This document shows positions 1-6,456 of a DNA stretch of 13,286 bases, piece after piece; position 1 is the first letter of the stretch, and each line of letters opens with the position of its first letter. The notes under the pieces were generated by a model. It was not told the origin of the DNA, searched no databases, and worked only from the letters and a program-made list of their open reading frames with translations. Source of the DNA: Ruminococcus sp. UBA3800 (lineage in GTDB: Bacteria > Bacillota > Clostridia > Oscillospirales > Ruminococcaceae); NCBI GenBank assembly GCA_002368715.1, contig DFEO01000094.1, positions 1 through 13,286 of the forward strand, written 5' to 3'. A program made the translations under genes and the position numbers.

Positions 1-17
1 GAGCGTAACGTGGCGGT

Positions 18-35
18 GCAGGGGCACGCCCCTGC
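18..35. repeat. GC-rich hairpin downstream of spoVS
   Basis: Two perfect 8-base arms (GCAGGGGC at 18-25, GCCCCTGC at 28-35) are separated by 2 bases. The hairpin lies 6 bp past the spoVS stop codon, where a terminator would be expected. On the minus strand it is not followed by a T-run before the window edge, so a classic intrinsic terminator is not supported. It could be a Rho-type or mRNA-stabilising hairpin, or one copy of a dispersed GC-rich repeat. The sequence alone does not decide. Confidence 0.45.
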
Positions 36-40
36 CCTGC

Positions 41-301
41 CTAACGGGCTTCGCAGATGAGCTTGATAGCGGTGCGGTCTTCACCGTCAATGGTGATGTT
101 TGCAAATGCAGGGATACAAATAAGGTCTATCCCGACAGGTGCAAGATAACCTCTGGCAATAGCGACCGACTTGATAGCCTGGTTCGCTGCTCCTGCGCCG
201 ACCGCCTGGATCTCGACAGCTCCGCTTTCACGGATAACACCTGAGATAGCGCCTGCAACTGAGTTTGGTACGGATCTTGATGAGACTTTTAATACTTCCA
301 T
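41..301 (-). CDS. spoVS: Stage V sporulation protein S (SpoVS), Alba-like
   Basis: The 86-residue product matches the usual SpoVS length and its conserved sequence: MEVLKVSSRSVPNSVAGAIS at the N-terminus, then EIQAVGAGAANQAIKS, IARGYLAP and ICIPAF, ending near ERTAIKL. SpoVS is a small Alba-fold protein thought to bind nucleic acid. In Bacillus subtilis it affects spore coat assembly and septation, but homologues also occur in bacteria that do not sporulate. The ATG at 301 is chosen over an in-frame GTG at 313 because GTGAGGA gives a Shine-Dalgarno sequence about 6 nt upstream of 301, and family members begin at this Met. It follows ymdB, as in Bacillus, but has its own promoter in the gap. 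Identity is secure; the role in this organism is unknown. Confidence 0.96.
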   Translation of the reverse strand: MEVLKVSSRSVPNSVAGAISGVIRESGAVEIQAVGAGAANQAIKSVAIARGYLAPVGIDLICIPAFANITIDGEDRTAIKLICEAR

Positions 302-329
302 TTTTATCCTCACTTTCTGTTAAAACCTG

Positions 330-350
330 TCCCGGCACGCTCGGCCGGGA
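330..350 (-). other. Hairpin in the spoVS 5' leader
   Basis: On the minus strand TCCCGGC (350-344) and GCCGGGA (336-330) form a 7-bp GC-rich stem with a 7-nt loop. It lies just inside the predicted spoVS transcript. After a 4-nt offset it is followed by TTTT (325-322). It could end transcripts reading through from ymdB, act as a weak attenuator, or protect the spoVS mRNA 5' end. The offset, short T-run makes strong termination unlikely. Confidence 0.45.
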
Positions 351-361
351 AATAAATCACT

Positions 362-380
362 TAGATTATACTATAATCTA
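362..380. repeat. 19-bp palindrome over the spoVS -10 box
   Basis: Two 9-bp arms around the single base 371 (TAGATTATA, C, TATAATCTA) form a perfect palindrome. It contains the complete -10 hexamer of the predicted spoVS promoter. A palindrome here is where a dimeric repressor could block RNA polymerase. The AT-rich content and the self-symmetry of TATA boxes make a chance origin possible. Confidence 0.5.
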
Positions 381-393
381 TTCAAAATTGCAA
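365..393 (-). promoter_or_regulatory. Sigma-A-type promoter for spoVS
   Basis: On the minus strand, TTGCAA (393-388) and a consensus TATAAT (370-365) are 17 bp apart. Transcription would start near 358, giving a leader of about 57 nt before the spoVS ATG. In B. subtilis spoVS is expressed from a sigma-H promoter. The elements seen here fit the housekeeping sigma factor better, which suggests vegetative expression (inference). Confidence 0.7.
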
Positions 394-414
394 GCAGATA
401 TCGTTTTTTCGTTA

Positions 415-1182
415 TTATCGCTCAATTATCCTCTCAATATTTGTGGCTTTTCCCGATTTTTCATCGAAACTTACCACCACCGCATTTATAAATGCGGCTT
501 CGCTGCTCTCGGTAAACCTGACAGGCGTGTGATAGAGAAATTTGTTTATCACAATATCCTTGTTGACCCCCAGCACCGAGCGCTCGGGGCCTGTCATACC
601 TACATCGGTGATATAGGCGGTGTGTTCACCGAGGATAGTCTCGTCGGCAGTCTGAACGTGGGTGTGCGTCCCGAGGACTGCTGTCGCCCTGCCCTCGAGG
701 TAAAAGCCCATAGCTTTTTTCTCGGAGGACGCTTCGGCATGGAAATCGACTATGATGTTTTTGGTGTCAAGCTCTGAAATGAGCCTGTCGGCGCAGAAAA
801 ACGGGTTTTCAAGCGCATCGAGATACATCGTTCCGATAAGGTTCACCACAGCTATCCGGCACGAGCCCATATCGACGCAGGCAACTCCCCTGCCCACAAC
901 GCCGTCGGGATAGTTAGCCGGGCGAAGAAGGCTTTGCTCGGTGTCAAAAAGCTCCTCTGTTTCTTTGCGGCGAAAGCAGTGATTGCCTGTGGTTATCACG
1001 TCCGCTCCCATATTTATAAGCCTGCGATAAGACTGCGGTGTTATGCCGTTGCCGTCAGCCGAGTTCTCTCCGTTGATGACAGTCAGGTCTATCCTGTATT
1101 TTCTTTTTATCTCAAAAAGCTTCTTTTCAAGTATATCACAGCCGCTGCTGCCAACAACATCTCCTATAAAAAGCAGGTTCAT
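415..1182 (-). CDS. ymdB: YmdB-family metallophosphoesterase (2',3'-cNMP phosphodiesterase)
   Basis: The 255-residue protein has the full metal-binding set of the YmdB/DR1281 family: D8 (GDVVG), E39-N40 (INGENSA), N67-H68 (TGNH), H148 (VDFHAEAS), H173 and H175 (GTHTHVQTAD). In Bacillus, YmdB hydrolyses 2',3'-cyclic nucleotides and affects biofilm formation, motility and sporulation decisions. No signal peptide or membrane segment is visible, so it should be cytosolic. The residue after GNH-C is Phe, where many relatives have Trp. The ATG at 1182 has a strong GGGAGG 5 nt upstream. spoVS follows, the Bacillus order, but rny (RNase Y), the usual upstream partner, is replaced by ftsH. A terminator-like hairpin in the 67-bp upstream gap implies read-through or a promoter I could not identify. 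Confidence 0.95.
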   Translation of the reverse strand: MNLLFIGDVVGSSGCDILEKKLFEIKRKYRIDLTVINGENSADGNGITPQSYRRLINMGADVITTGNHCFRRKETEELFDTEQSLLRPANYPDGVVGRGVACVDMGSCRIAVVNLIGTMYLDALENPFFCADRLISELDTKNIIVDFHAEASSEKKAMGFYLEGRATAVLGTHTHVQTADETILGEHTAYITDVGMTGPERSVLGVNKDIVINKFLYHTPVRFTESSEAAFINAVVVSFDEKSGKATNIERIIER

Positions 1183-1204
1183 CCTATCCTCCCGTAAATA
1201 TCAC

Positions 1205-1235
1205 AAAACGGGACAGCCGAGCAAGGCCGCCCCGT
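1205..1235 (-). terminator. Intrinsic terminator after ftsH
   Basis: On the minus strand ACGGGGCGGCC (1235-1225) pairs with GGCTGTCCCGT (1218-1208) to give an 11-bp stem, including two G-U pairs, with a 6-nt loop. TTTT follows directly (1208-1205). The G-U pairs form only in minus-strand RNA, because the plus-strand RNA would have A-C mismatches there. This fixes the orientation to ftsH. The short T-run suggests partial termination, letting some transcripts reach ymdB. Confidence 0.65.
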
Positions 1236-1249
1236 CAGGTCTTTATTTT

Positions 1250-3205
1250 TTATTCCTCACTGTTCACATCAGCATCTTCTGCCTGTGCAGGCTCCTCGCT
1301 CTGTGAAGCATCGACCGAAGCAGCAGGAACATCCAGATACTCAGACTCGGGTATCTCGCCGTTCATAAGCTTGTAGAATGTAGGGCCGTCGATCTTCTCA
1401 TTCTTCATCAGATACTTAGCGATAAGGTGGAGCTTGTCGATATGCTCTGTCAGCAGCTCCTCAGCCTTTTCAAAGGCTGTTTCGATGATAGTCCTTATCT
1501 CGTTATCTATCTCGGCAGCTATGTTGTCGGAGTAGCTCGGGGTGTTGCTGTAATCACGTCCGAGGAACACCTCATGCTCGGGCTGGCCGTAAACAACGGG
1601 ACCCAGGTTATCGCTGAAGCCATAGCGTGTGACCATATTTCTGGCGGTAGAAGTTGCTCTCTCCAGGTCATTTGATGCGCCTGTGGAGATATCGTCAAGG
1701 ATTATCTTCTCGGCAACTCTTCCTCCCAGCAGAACGATGATGTTCTCGAACATCTCATTCTTTGAAACATATGACTTATCCTTTTCGGGCAGGCTCATCG
1801 TAAAGCCGCCTGCGCCGCCTCTGGGTATGATAGTGACCTGATGCACCTTATCCTGGCTCTTGCAGTAATAGGTACAGATAGCGTGACCGCCCTCGTGATA
1901 AGCGGTAAGCTTCTTCTCGGCATCGGTGACCACCTTTGATCTCTTCTCGGGGCCTGCGATCACCTTGATGGATGCTTCCTCCAGCTCGTCCTTTGTGATA
2001 GCCTTTTTGTTATGCCTTGCTGCAAGCAGAGCTGCCTCGTTTACAAGGTTCTCAAGGTCTGCACCCGTAAATCCTACGGTAGACTTTGCGATCGTTGCAA
2101 GGTCAACATCAGGAGCCAGGGGCTTGTTTCTTGTGTGGACTTTGAGTATATCCTCTCTGCCCTTTACATCGGGATATCCCACAAGGATCTGTCTGTCAAA
2201 TCTGCCCGGTCTCAAAAGAGCGGGATCAAGGATATCACGTCTGTTGGTGGCTGCCATAACGATGACGGAGTCATTATCCTCAAAGCCGTCCATCTCTACC
2301 AGCAGCTGGTTAAGGGTCTGCTCACGCTCATCGTGGCCGCCGCCAAGACCTGCACCTCTGTGTCTGCCCACAGCGTCGATCTCATCGATAAACACGATGG
2401 ATGGGCTGTTCTTCTTTGCCTGATCGAACAGGTCTCTTACTCTCGAAGCGCCGACACCGACGAACATCTCAACGAAATCGGAACCCGAGATCGAGAAGAA
2501 CGGCACCTTTGCCTCGCCTGCAACAGCTCTTGCCAACAGGGTCTTACCTGTTCCCGGAGGGCCCTCCAGCAGTACGCCCTTGGGTATGCGTGCGCCTATA
2601 TCAAGGTATTTCTTGTTGTCTCTCAGGAAGTCAACTATCTCCTGAAGCTCCTCCTTTTCCTCCTCGGCTCCTGCCACATCGTCAAACGTGGCCTTCTTGC
2701 TGTCCGGCGATACTCTTGCGTTCGCCTTTCCGAAGGAGGACATCTTTCCGCCGCCTGCGCTCTTCATCATAAACACAAAGAAGAACACCATAACGCCCAG
2801 CATCAGCAGCGTCGGGATCAGATTGAGCCAGAAGCTGTTGTCCGATATCGGGATAAGATCGTATTTCAGAGGCTCGTCGGGGTATTTTTCGTTATACTTG
2901 AGCCTGTAATTCTCGGCATCCTCTCCGCCGAGCACCTCATTTGCAAAGATAGACACGTTCGGCACGGTATAGGAATAGACCTTTTCCGTGTCACCGGTGT
3001 TCAGCTTGTATTTGAGCTGTCCCGAACCGAGATCAAGCTCGAACTCCGATACCTCGAGCTTGTCAAAATGGCCCATGATCTCGGAATAATCCTTATCGGA
3101 ATTTCCTCCCGACATATTCGTGAGCATGAAAACGAGCCCGAATATTATCGCAACTGAGACCACAAGATAAAGAAGAAGCGTTTTTCCGTTTCCACTGTTC
3201 TTCAA
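1250..3205 (-). CDS. ftsH: ATP-dependent zinc metalloprotease FtsH
   Basis: The 651-residue protein is a complete FtsH, a membrane-bound hexameric AAA+ protease that extracts and degrades misfolded membrane proteins and some regulators. There is a membrane segment at about 9-29, an extracytoplasmic domain to about 124, and a second membrane segment at about 126-147. The AAA module has Walker A GPPGTGKT (215-222), pore motif FVG (248-250), Walker B IVFIDEID (270-277) and the second region of homology with two Arg residues (about 318-338). The zinc site is HEGGH (437-441) with D513 (GASNDLE) as third ligand. The C-terminus is a disordered acidic tail. The start is TTG at 3205, supported by an extended Shine-Dalgarno and a typical N-terminus; no upstream ATG fits. 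It lies 107 bp after tilS, with no hpt between them. Confidence 0.98.
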   Translation of the reverse strand: MKNSGNGKTLLLYLVVSVAIIFGLVFMLTNMSGGNSDKDYSEIMGHFDKLEVSEFELDLGSGQLKYKLNTGDTEKVYSYTVPNVSIFANEVLGGEDAENYRLKYNEKYPDEPLKYDLIPISDNSFWLNLIPTLLMLGVMVFFFVFMMKSAGGGKMSSFGKANARVSPDSKKATFDDVAGAEEEKEELQEIVDFLRDNKKYLDIGARIPKGVLLEGPPGTGKTLLARAVAGEAKVPFFSISGSDFVEMFVGVGASRVRDLFDQAKKNSPSIVFIDEIDAVGRHRGAGLGGGHDEREQTLNQLLVEMDGFEDNDSVIVMAATNRRDILDPALLRPGRFDRQILVGYPDVKGREDILKVHTRNKPLAPDVDLATIAKSTVGFTGADLENLVNEAALLAARHNKKAITKDELEEASIKVIAGPEKRSKVVTDAEKKLTAYHEGGHAICTYYCKSQDKVHQVTIIPRGGAGGFTMSLPEKDKSYVSKNEMFENIIVLLGGRVAEKIILDDISTGASNDLERATSTARNMVTRYGFSDNLGPVVYGQPEHEVFLGRDYSNTPSYSDNIAAEIDNEIRTIIETAFEKAEELLTEHIDKLHLIAKYLMKNEKIDGPTFYKLMNGEIPESEYLDVPAASVDASQSEEPAQAEDADVNSEE

Positions 3206-3207
3206 TA

Positions 3208-3220
3208 GATCACAACCTTA
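3208..3220 (-). promoter_or_regulatory. Extended ribosome binding site deciding the ftsH TTG start
   Basis: On the minus strand TAAGGTTGTGATC matches the extended anti-Shine-Dalgarno complement TAAGGAGGTGATC at 11 of 13 bases. It ends 2 nt before the TTG at 3205. The long match explains how a weak TTG start could be used efficiently, and it supports this start over the internal Met codons. Confidence 0.6.
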
Positions 3221-3287
3221 CTACTGTATTTTTGTCACACCCGAACGTTTTATTCAGGCACTTTCAATTCATTTTACTGACCAACTG

Positions 3288-3293
3288 ATTATA
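3288..3293 (-). promoter_or_regulatory. Possible -10 box of an ftsH promoter
   Basis: A consensus TATAAT on the minus strand lies in the tilS-ftsH gap and would start transcription near 3281, about 76 nt before the ftsH TTG. At spacings of 16-18 bp no hexamer resembles TTGACA (ATAAAA at 17 bp), and the bases before the box do not give an extended -10. It is either a weak or activated promoter, or a chance match in AT-rich DNA. Confidence 0.4.
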
Positions 3294-3312
3294 CAACATC
3301 AATGTGACAGTT

Positions 3313-4635
3313 TTATGATATCCTGAAAACAAGTATCCTTTTTGTCGAGCCGTCGATCTTCACACGTTCGGCGGCGCCGAAGCCCTCGACAAACACAACG
3401 CCCTCTGCGTCCGCAAGGATAACAGCACTCTTGCGCTCGTCCTGACGCAGCCTTGAATTTATGAGCTTTCTCACATCGGATGTGAATTCACGGCCGCAAA
3501 GTCTTATCTTATCGCCGCTCTTTCGTCCTCTGACAACAAGCTCACCATATATTTTATCATAATCGAGGCAGCAATTTGCAAATTTTTTATGAATATTTTC
3601 AATTTTTTCAGGAGCCGCTATAACTTCAAACTCTATCCTGCGGCTCATAAAGTCCACACATTCGTTTCCAAAGACCCTTATCTCGTCAGCCCTGTCATCC
3701 GGGTCATAGGCGCTGTCAAAGGTCAGAACGCCCTTTGAAGCGTTTGCAAACACGCCTGCGCAGACGTTCTGTCTGCCGCCGTGACGGATGATCTCATCGA
3801 GCCTTTCTATCTGAGCCGTTCTGGCTTCAAGACCCTCGGCAGCCATTATCCTGATTATCACACGTCTTAATATGCTCTCGTGGGCGCCTTTCAGCGCCTC
3901 GCAGTCCCAGCCCTTTTCAAGGCGGCATTTTTCAAACAGCTCGTCCGCCATGCTCTCCAGCAGCTCGCTGTCCGAAAGAAGTGCTCTTGAAGTGTTCAGG
4001 TAGGATGTGAAAAGGCCGCTGTTAAGCTCCTTCATCACGGGGATTATACGGTGTCTTATCCTGTTTCGTGAATACTGATCCTCCAGGTTCGTCGAGTCGG
4101 TGACGTAGACCTGTCCCCTGCTTTCAAGATAAGCCTCGACCTGCTCCCTTGTCACCTCGCACAGCGGCCGTATAAAGCGCCCTCTGACAGGCGGGATCGA
4201 GCTTATCCCCCGAAGTCCCGAGCCTCTTGCAAGGTTGAAGACCGCTGTTTCCAGGCGGTCGCTGAGGGTATGTGCGGTGCATATCCTGTCGCTGTCAAAG
4301 GACTCGAAATAGCGGTATCTCAGCTCTCTTGCCCCAAGCTCGTCAGAAACGCCCTTCTGTTTGCAGTAGGCCGCCACATCTATCCTTGTGCTCTCAAACG
4401 GCACGCCCAGCCTCTCGCAAAGGGTTTTGCAAAACCGCTCGTCACGGTCGCTCTCTTCGCCCCTCAGGCAGTGGTTTACATGGCAGGCGCTGACCTTATA
4501 TCCCAGCTCCAACAAACACAAAAGGAGCGCCACGCTGTCTGCTCCGCCGGAAAGGCAGACCAGCAAGCGTTCGCCCTTATCGCACATCTGGTATTTCTCA
4601 ATGGCAGCCGCAGCTGCCCCGGAAAACTCACTCAT
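3313..4635 (-). CDS. tilS: tRNA(Ile)-lysidine synthetase TilS
   Basis: TilS uses ATP and lysine to convert C34 of tRNA-Ile(CAU) to lysidine, so that it reads AUA and is charged with Ile rather than Met. The 440-residue protein has the PP-loop SGGADS (29-34), the family motif HVNHCLRGEES (52-62), a TAHTLSDRLET segment (119-129) and RNRIRH in the region linking to the middle domain. The C-terminal TilS_C domain runs from about residue 365 (VVRGRKSGDKIR) to the end. AUA codons are frequent across this window, so the enzyme should be essential. The ATG at 4635 lies inside the end of dnaB with AGGAG 5 nt upstream. The 8-bp overlap implies translational coupling. Bases 3535-3620 are clearly more AT-rich than the rest of the gene. 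Confidence 0.97.
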   Translation of the reverse strand: MSEFSGAAAAAIEKYQMCDKGERLLVCLSGGADSVALLLCLLELGYKVSACHVNHCLRGEESDRDERFCKTLCERLGVPFESTRIDVAAYCKQKGVSDELGARELRYRYFESFDSDRICTAHTLSDRLETAVFNLARGSGLRGISSIPPVRGRFIRPLCEVTREQVEAYLESRGQVYVTDSTNLEDQYSRNRIRHRIIPVMKELNSGLFTSYLNTSRALLSDSELLESMADELFEKCRLEKGWDCEALKGAHESILRRVIIRIMAAEGLEARTAQIERLDEIIRHGGRQNVCAGVFANASKGVLTFDSAYDPDDRADEIRVFGNECVDFMSRRIEFEVIAAPEKIENIHKKFANCCLDYDKIYGELVVRGRKSGDKIRLCGREFTSDVRKLINSRLRQDERKSAVILADAEGVVFVEGFGAAERVKIDGSTKRILVFRIS

Positions 4636-5992
4636 CGTTTCTCCTGAAATCTATGCCCCTGAACAGCGTATACTCTCCCATCCAGCCAAGCTGGATAGTG
4701 CTCGTCTGTCCGTGGCGGTTCTTTGCTATTATACACTCAGCCGTAGACTTGTCGGCTGTTTCGTCGTGATATGCTTCTCTGTAAAGGAACATAATGATGT
4801 CCGCATCCTGCTCGATAGAGCCTGATTCTCTCAGGTCCGACATAAGAGGACGCTTGTCGTCACGCTTTTCCGCACTTCTTGAAAGCTGAGAAAGAGCGAT
4901 GATAGGGACATTGAGCTCCTTTGCCATAAGCTTTAAGCCTCTGGTTATCTCGCTGACGACCTCGACACGGCTCGCATTGCGTGATGTGGACTGCATCAGC
5001 TGTATGTAGTCGATAACGACAAGGCCCAGGTTCTTCATTCGTCTGAGCTTCGCCTTCATCTGCGGCACTGTCGTTCCGCCGCCGTCATCAAAATATATCG
5101 GCAGATGAGAAAGCGTGTCCGCAGCGACAGCTATCTTGTCCCAGTCGTTCAGCTCGAGCTTTCCCGTTCTCATAAGGGAATTGTCTATAAGCGCCTCTGT
5201 TGCAAGCATACGGGATACCAGCTGTTCCTTGCCCATTTCCAGCGAGAAGAACACAACGTCCTTCTTTGTTGCCTTGCACATATTGACCGCTATATTTGCG
5301 GCAAAGGCGGACTTTCCCATAGCAGGACGGGCAGCGATGATGATAAGGTCGGTCTTGTTAAGACCTGTGGTAACGGCATCCAGCTGGCTGAAGCCTGTGG
5401 TCGCCCCGAGATACTCCTCGGCATCCGAGCCCGATATCTCCTCAAGGTGCGAGAACGTATCAACGATAACGTCGCTTATCCTTGCAAGCCCCAGAACGTT
5501 CTTGCCCTGTCTTATGTTATAGATCGCCTGCTCGGCGCTGTCGAGCTGATCCTCGGCAGACTCGGTGCCGTAATATGCCTTCTGGAGGATATCGTTAGCG
5601 CAGGCAATGAGCTGTCTTGTCTTTGCCTTCTCGTCGATTATCTTGCAGTAGCTGTCGATGTTTGCTGTGGTGGGCACGTTTTTCATAAGGCCGTAAAGAT
5701 AGGTCTTTGCCATAGATGCGTTCTCGAAAACGCCCATAGTCACAGACTCGTCTATAACGCTTATGATGTCCTTGCCCGAGTCATTGAACATCGTTCTTAT
5801 TATTATGCTGTACAGCTGCTGGTGCTGAGGGCGGTAAAAGCTCTCGGCCTTCAGCATCTCGGCCACGGTAGACATACATTCTGGGTCGAGCAGCATACCG
5901 CCGAGGACAGCCTCCTCGGCCTCCTGGGAGAACGGCGGTTCTCTTCCCAGAACGGAAGCGGGGTCGAACCCGCTGTTTTCGTTTGCCGCCAT
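4628..5992 (-). CDS. dnaB: Replicative DNA helicase DnaB (B. subtilis DnaC)
   Basis: The 454-residue protein has the DnaB two-domain layout. An N-terminal helical domain starts near 20 (PFSQEAEEAVLGGMLLD) and runs to about 120, followed by a linker. A RecA-type C-terminal domain starts near 196 (GATTGFSQLD). Walker A is ARPAMGKS (221-228), the catalytic Glu is E252 in SLEM, and Walker B is VVIDYIQLM (325-333). The arginine-finger region follows RSAEKR and DLRESGSIEQDAD. DnaB forms the hexameric ring that unwinds DNA 5'-3' at the fork and recruits primase. No intein is present, although this gene is a common intein site. The ATG follows the rplI stop by 2 bp, and its GAGGAG lies in the rplI end. 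The rplI-dnaB order matches Bacillus. Confidence 0.98.
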   Translation of the reverse strand: MAANENSGFDPASVLGREPPFSQEAEEAVLGGMLLDPECMSTVAEMLKAESFYRPQHQQLYSIIIRTMFNDSGKDIISVIDESVTMGVFENASMAKTYLYGLMKNVPTTANIDSYCKIIDEKAKTRQLIACANDILQKAYYGTESAEDQLDSAEQAIYNIRQGKNVLGLARISDVIVDTFSHLEEISGSDAEEYLGATTGFSQLDAVTTGLNKTDLIIIAARPAMGKSAFAANIAVNMCKATKKDVVFFSLEMGKEQLVSRMLATEALIDNSLMRTGKLELNDWDKIAVAADTLSHLPIYFDDGGGTTVPQMKAKLRRMKNLGLVVIDYIQLMQSTSRNASRVEVVSEITRGLKLMAKELNVPIIALSQLSRSAEKRDDKRPLMSDLRESGSIEQDADIIMFLYREAYHDETADKSTAECIIAKNRHGQTSTIQLGWMGEYTLFRGIDFRRNDE

Positions 5993-5994
5993 AA

Positions 5995-6441
5995 TTACTC
6001 CTCGATCACCTTGATCTTAATATTGCAGCCCACACCGTGTGTAAGCTTTACTGCTGCTTCAAAGTCTCCGTAAGCCTTTATCTCGGTCTTCAGGTTTATC
6101 TTCTTCTTGTCGATATCGACCTTATACTGCTCTCTGATAGCGTCACTGACGGCCGAAGCTGTCACAGCGCCGAAGAGCTTGCCGCCCTGGCCTGCCTTTG
6201 CCTTTATCACAACTTCCTTGTCCTTGATGACCGAGATCACGCTCTTGTTATCTGCTATCTCAACATCGAGCTTATGCTGCTCGGATGCCTTTCTTCCTGC
6301 GAGGTCATTTAGGTTCTTTGCGCTGGCTTCAAGAGCAAAGCCCCTTGCTATAAGATAGTTTCTTGCATAACCGTCGGCGGCATTGATGATATCTCCTGCC
6401 TTGCCCGAACCCTTTACGTCCTTTATAAGAATGACTTTCAT
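5995..6441 (-). CDS. rplI: 50S ribosomal protein L9
   Basis: The 148-residue product has the usual bacterial L9 length and signature: [19 protein letters not shown], then [18 protein letters not shown] in the N-terminal 23S-rRNA-binding domain. A long charged helix (about 43-75) links it to a C-terminal domain (about 80-148). L9 binds the base of the L1 stalk and helps maintain reading-frame fidelity. The ATG at 6441 has an AAAGGAAG Shine-Dalgarno that overlaps the end of gdpP 15 bp upstream. It lies between gdpP and dnaB, a conserved Firmicute arrangement, so its supply is probably tied to the same operon transcript. Nothing in the sequence is unusual. Confidence 0.98.
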   Translation of the reverse strand: MKVILIKDVKGSGKAGDIINAADGYARNYLIARGFALEASAKNLNDLAGRKASEQHKLDVEIADNKSVISVIKDKEVVIKAKAGQGGKLFGAVTASAVSDAIREQYKVDIDKKKINLKTEIKAYGDFEAAVKLTHGVGCNIKIKVIEE

Positions 6442-6456
6442 TCAAAGCACTTCCTT

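Noticed and set aside
302..313. GTG start for spoVS four codons upstream
   Set aside because: It overlaps the Shine-Dalgarno of the ATG at 301, and SpoVS family members begin at that Met.
1208..1235. Bidirectional or plus-strand terminator at the ftsH-ymdB gap
   Set aside because: Two pairs in the stem are G-U only in minus-strand RNA and become A-C mismatches on the plus strand, and no plus-strand gene ends here.
2012..3157. 381-codon plus-strand frame opposite ftsH
   Set aside because: It is antisense to the fully conserved FtsH AAA domain, has an unusual His/Cys-rich composition and no family features.
5105..6073. 322-codon plus-strand frame opposite dnaB and rplI
   Set aside because: It spans the antisense of two well-conserved genes and their junction. 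No family motif is visible.
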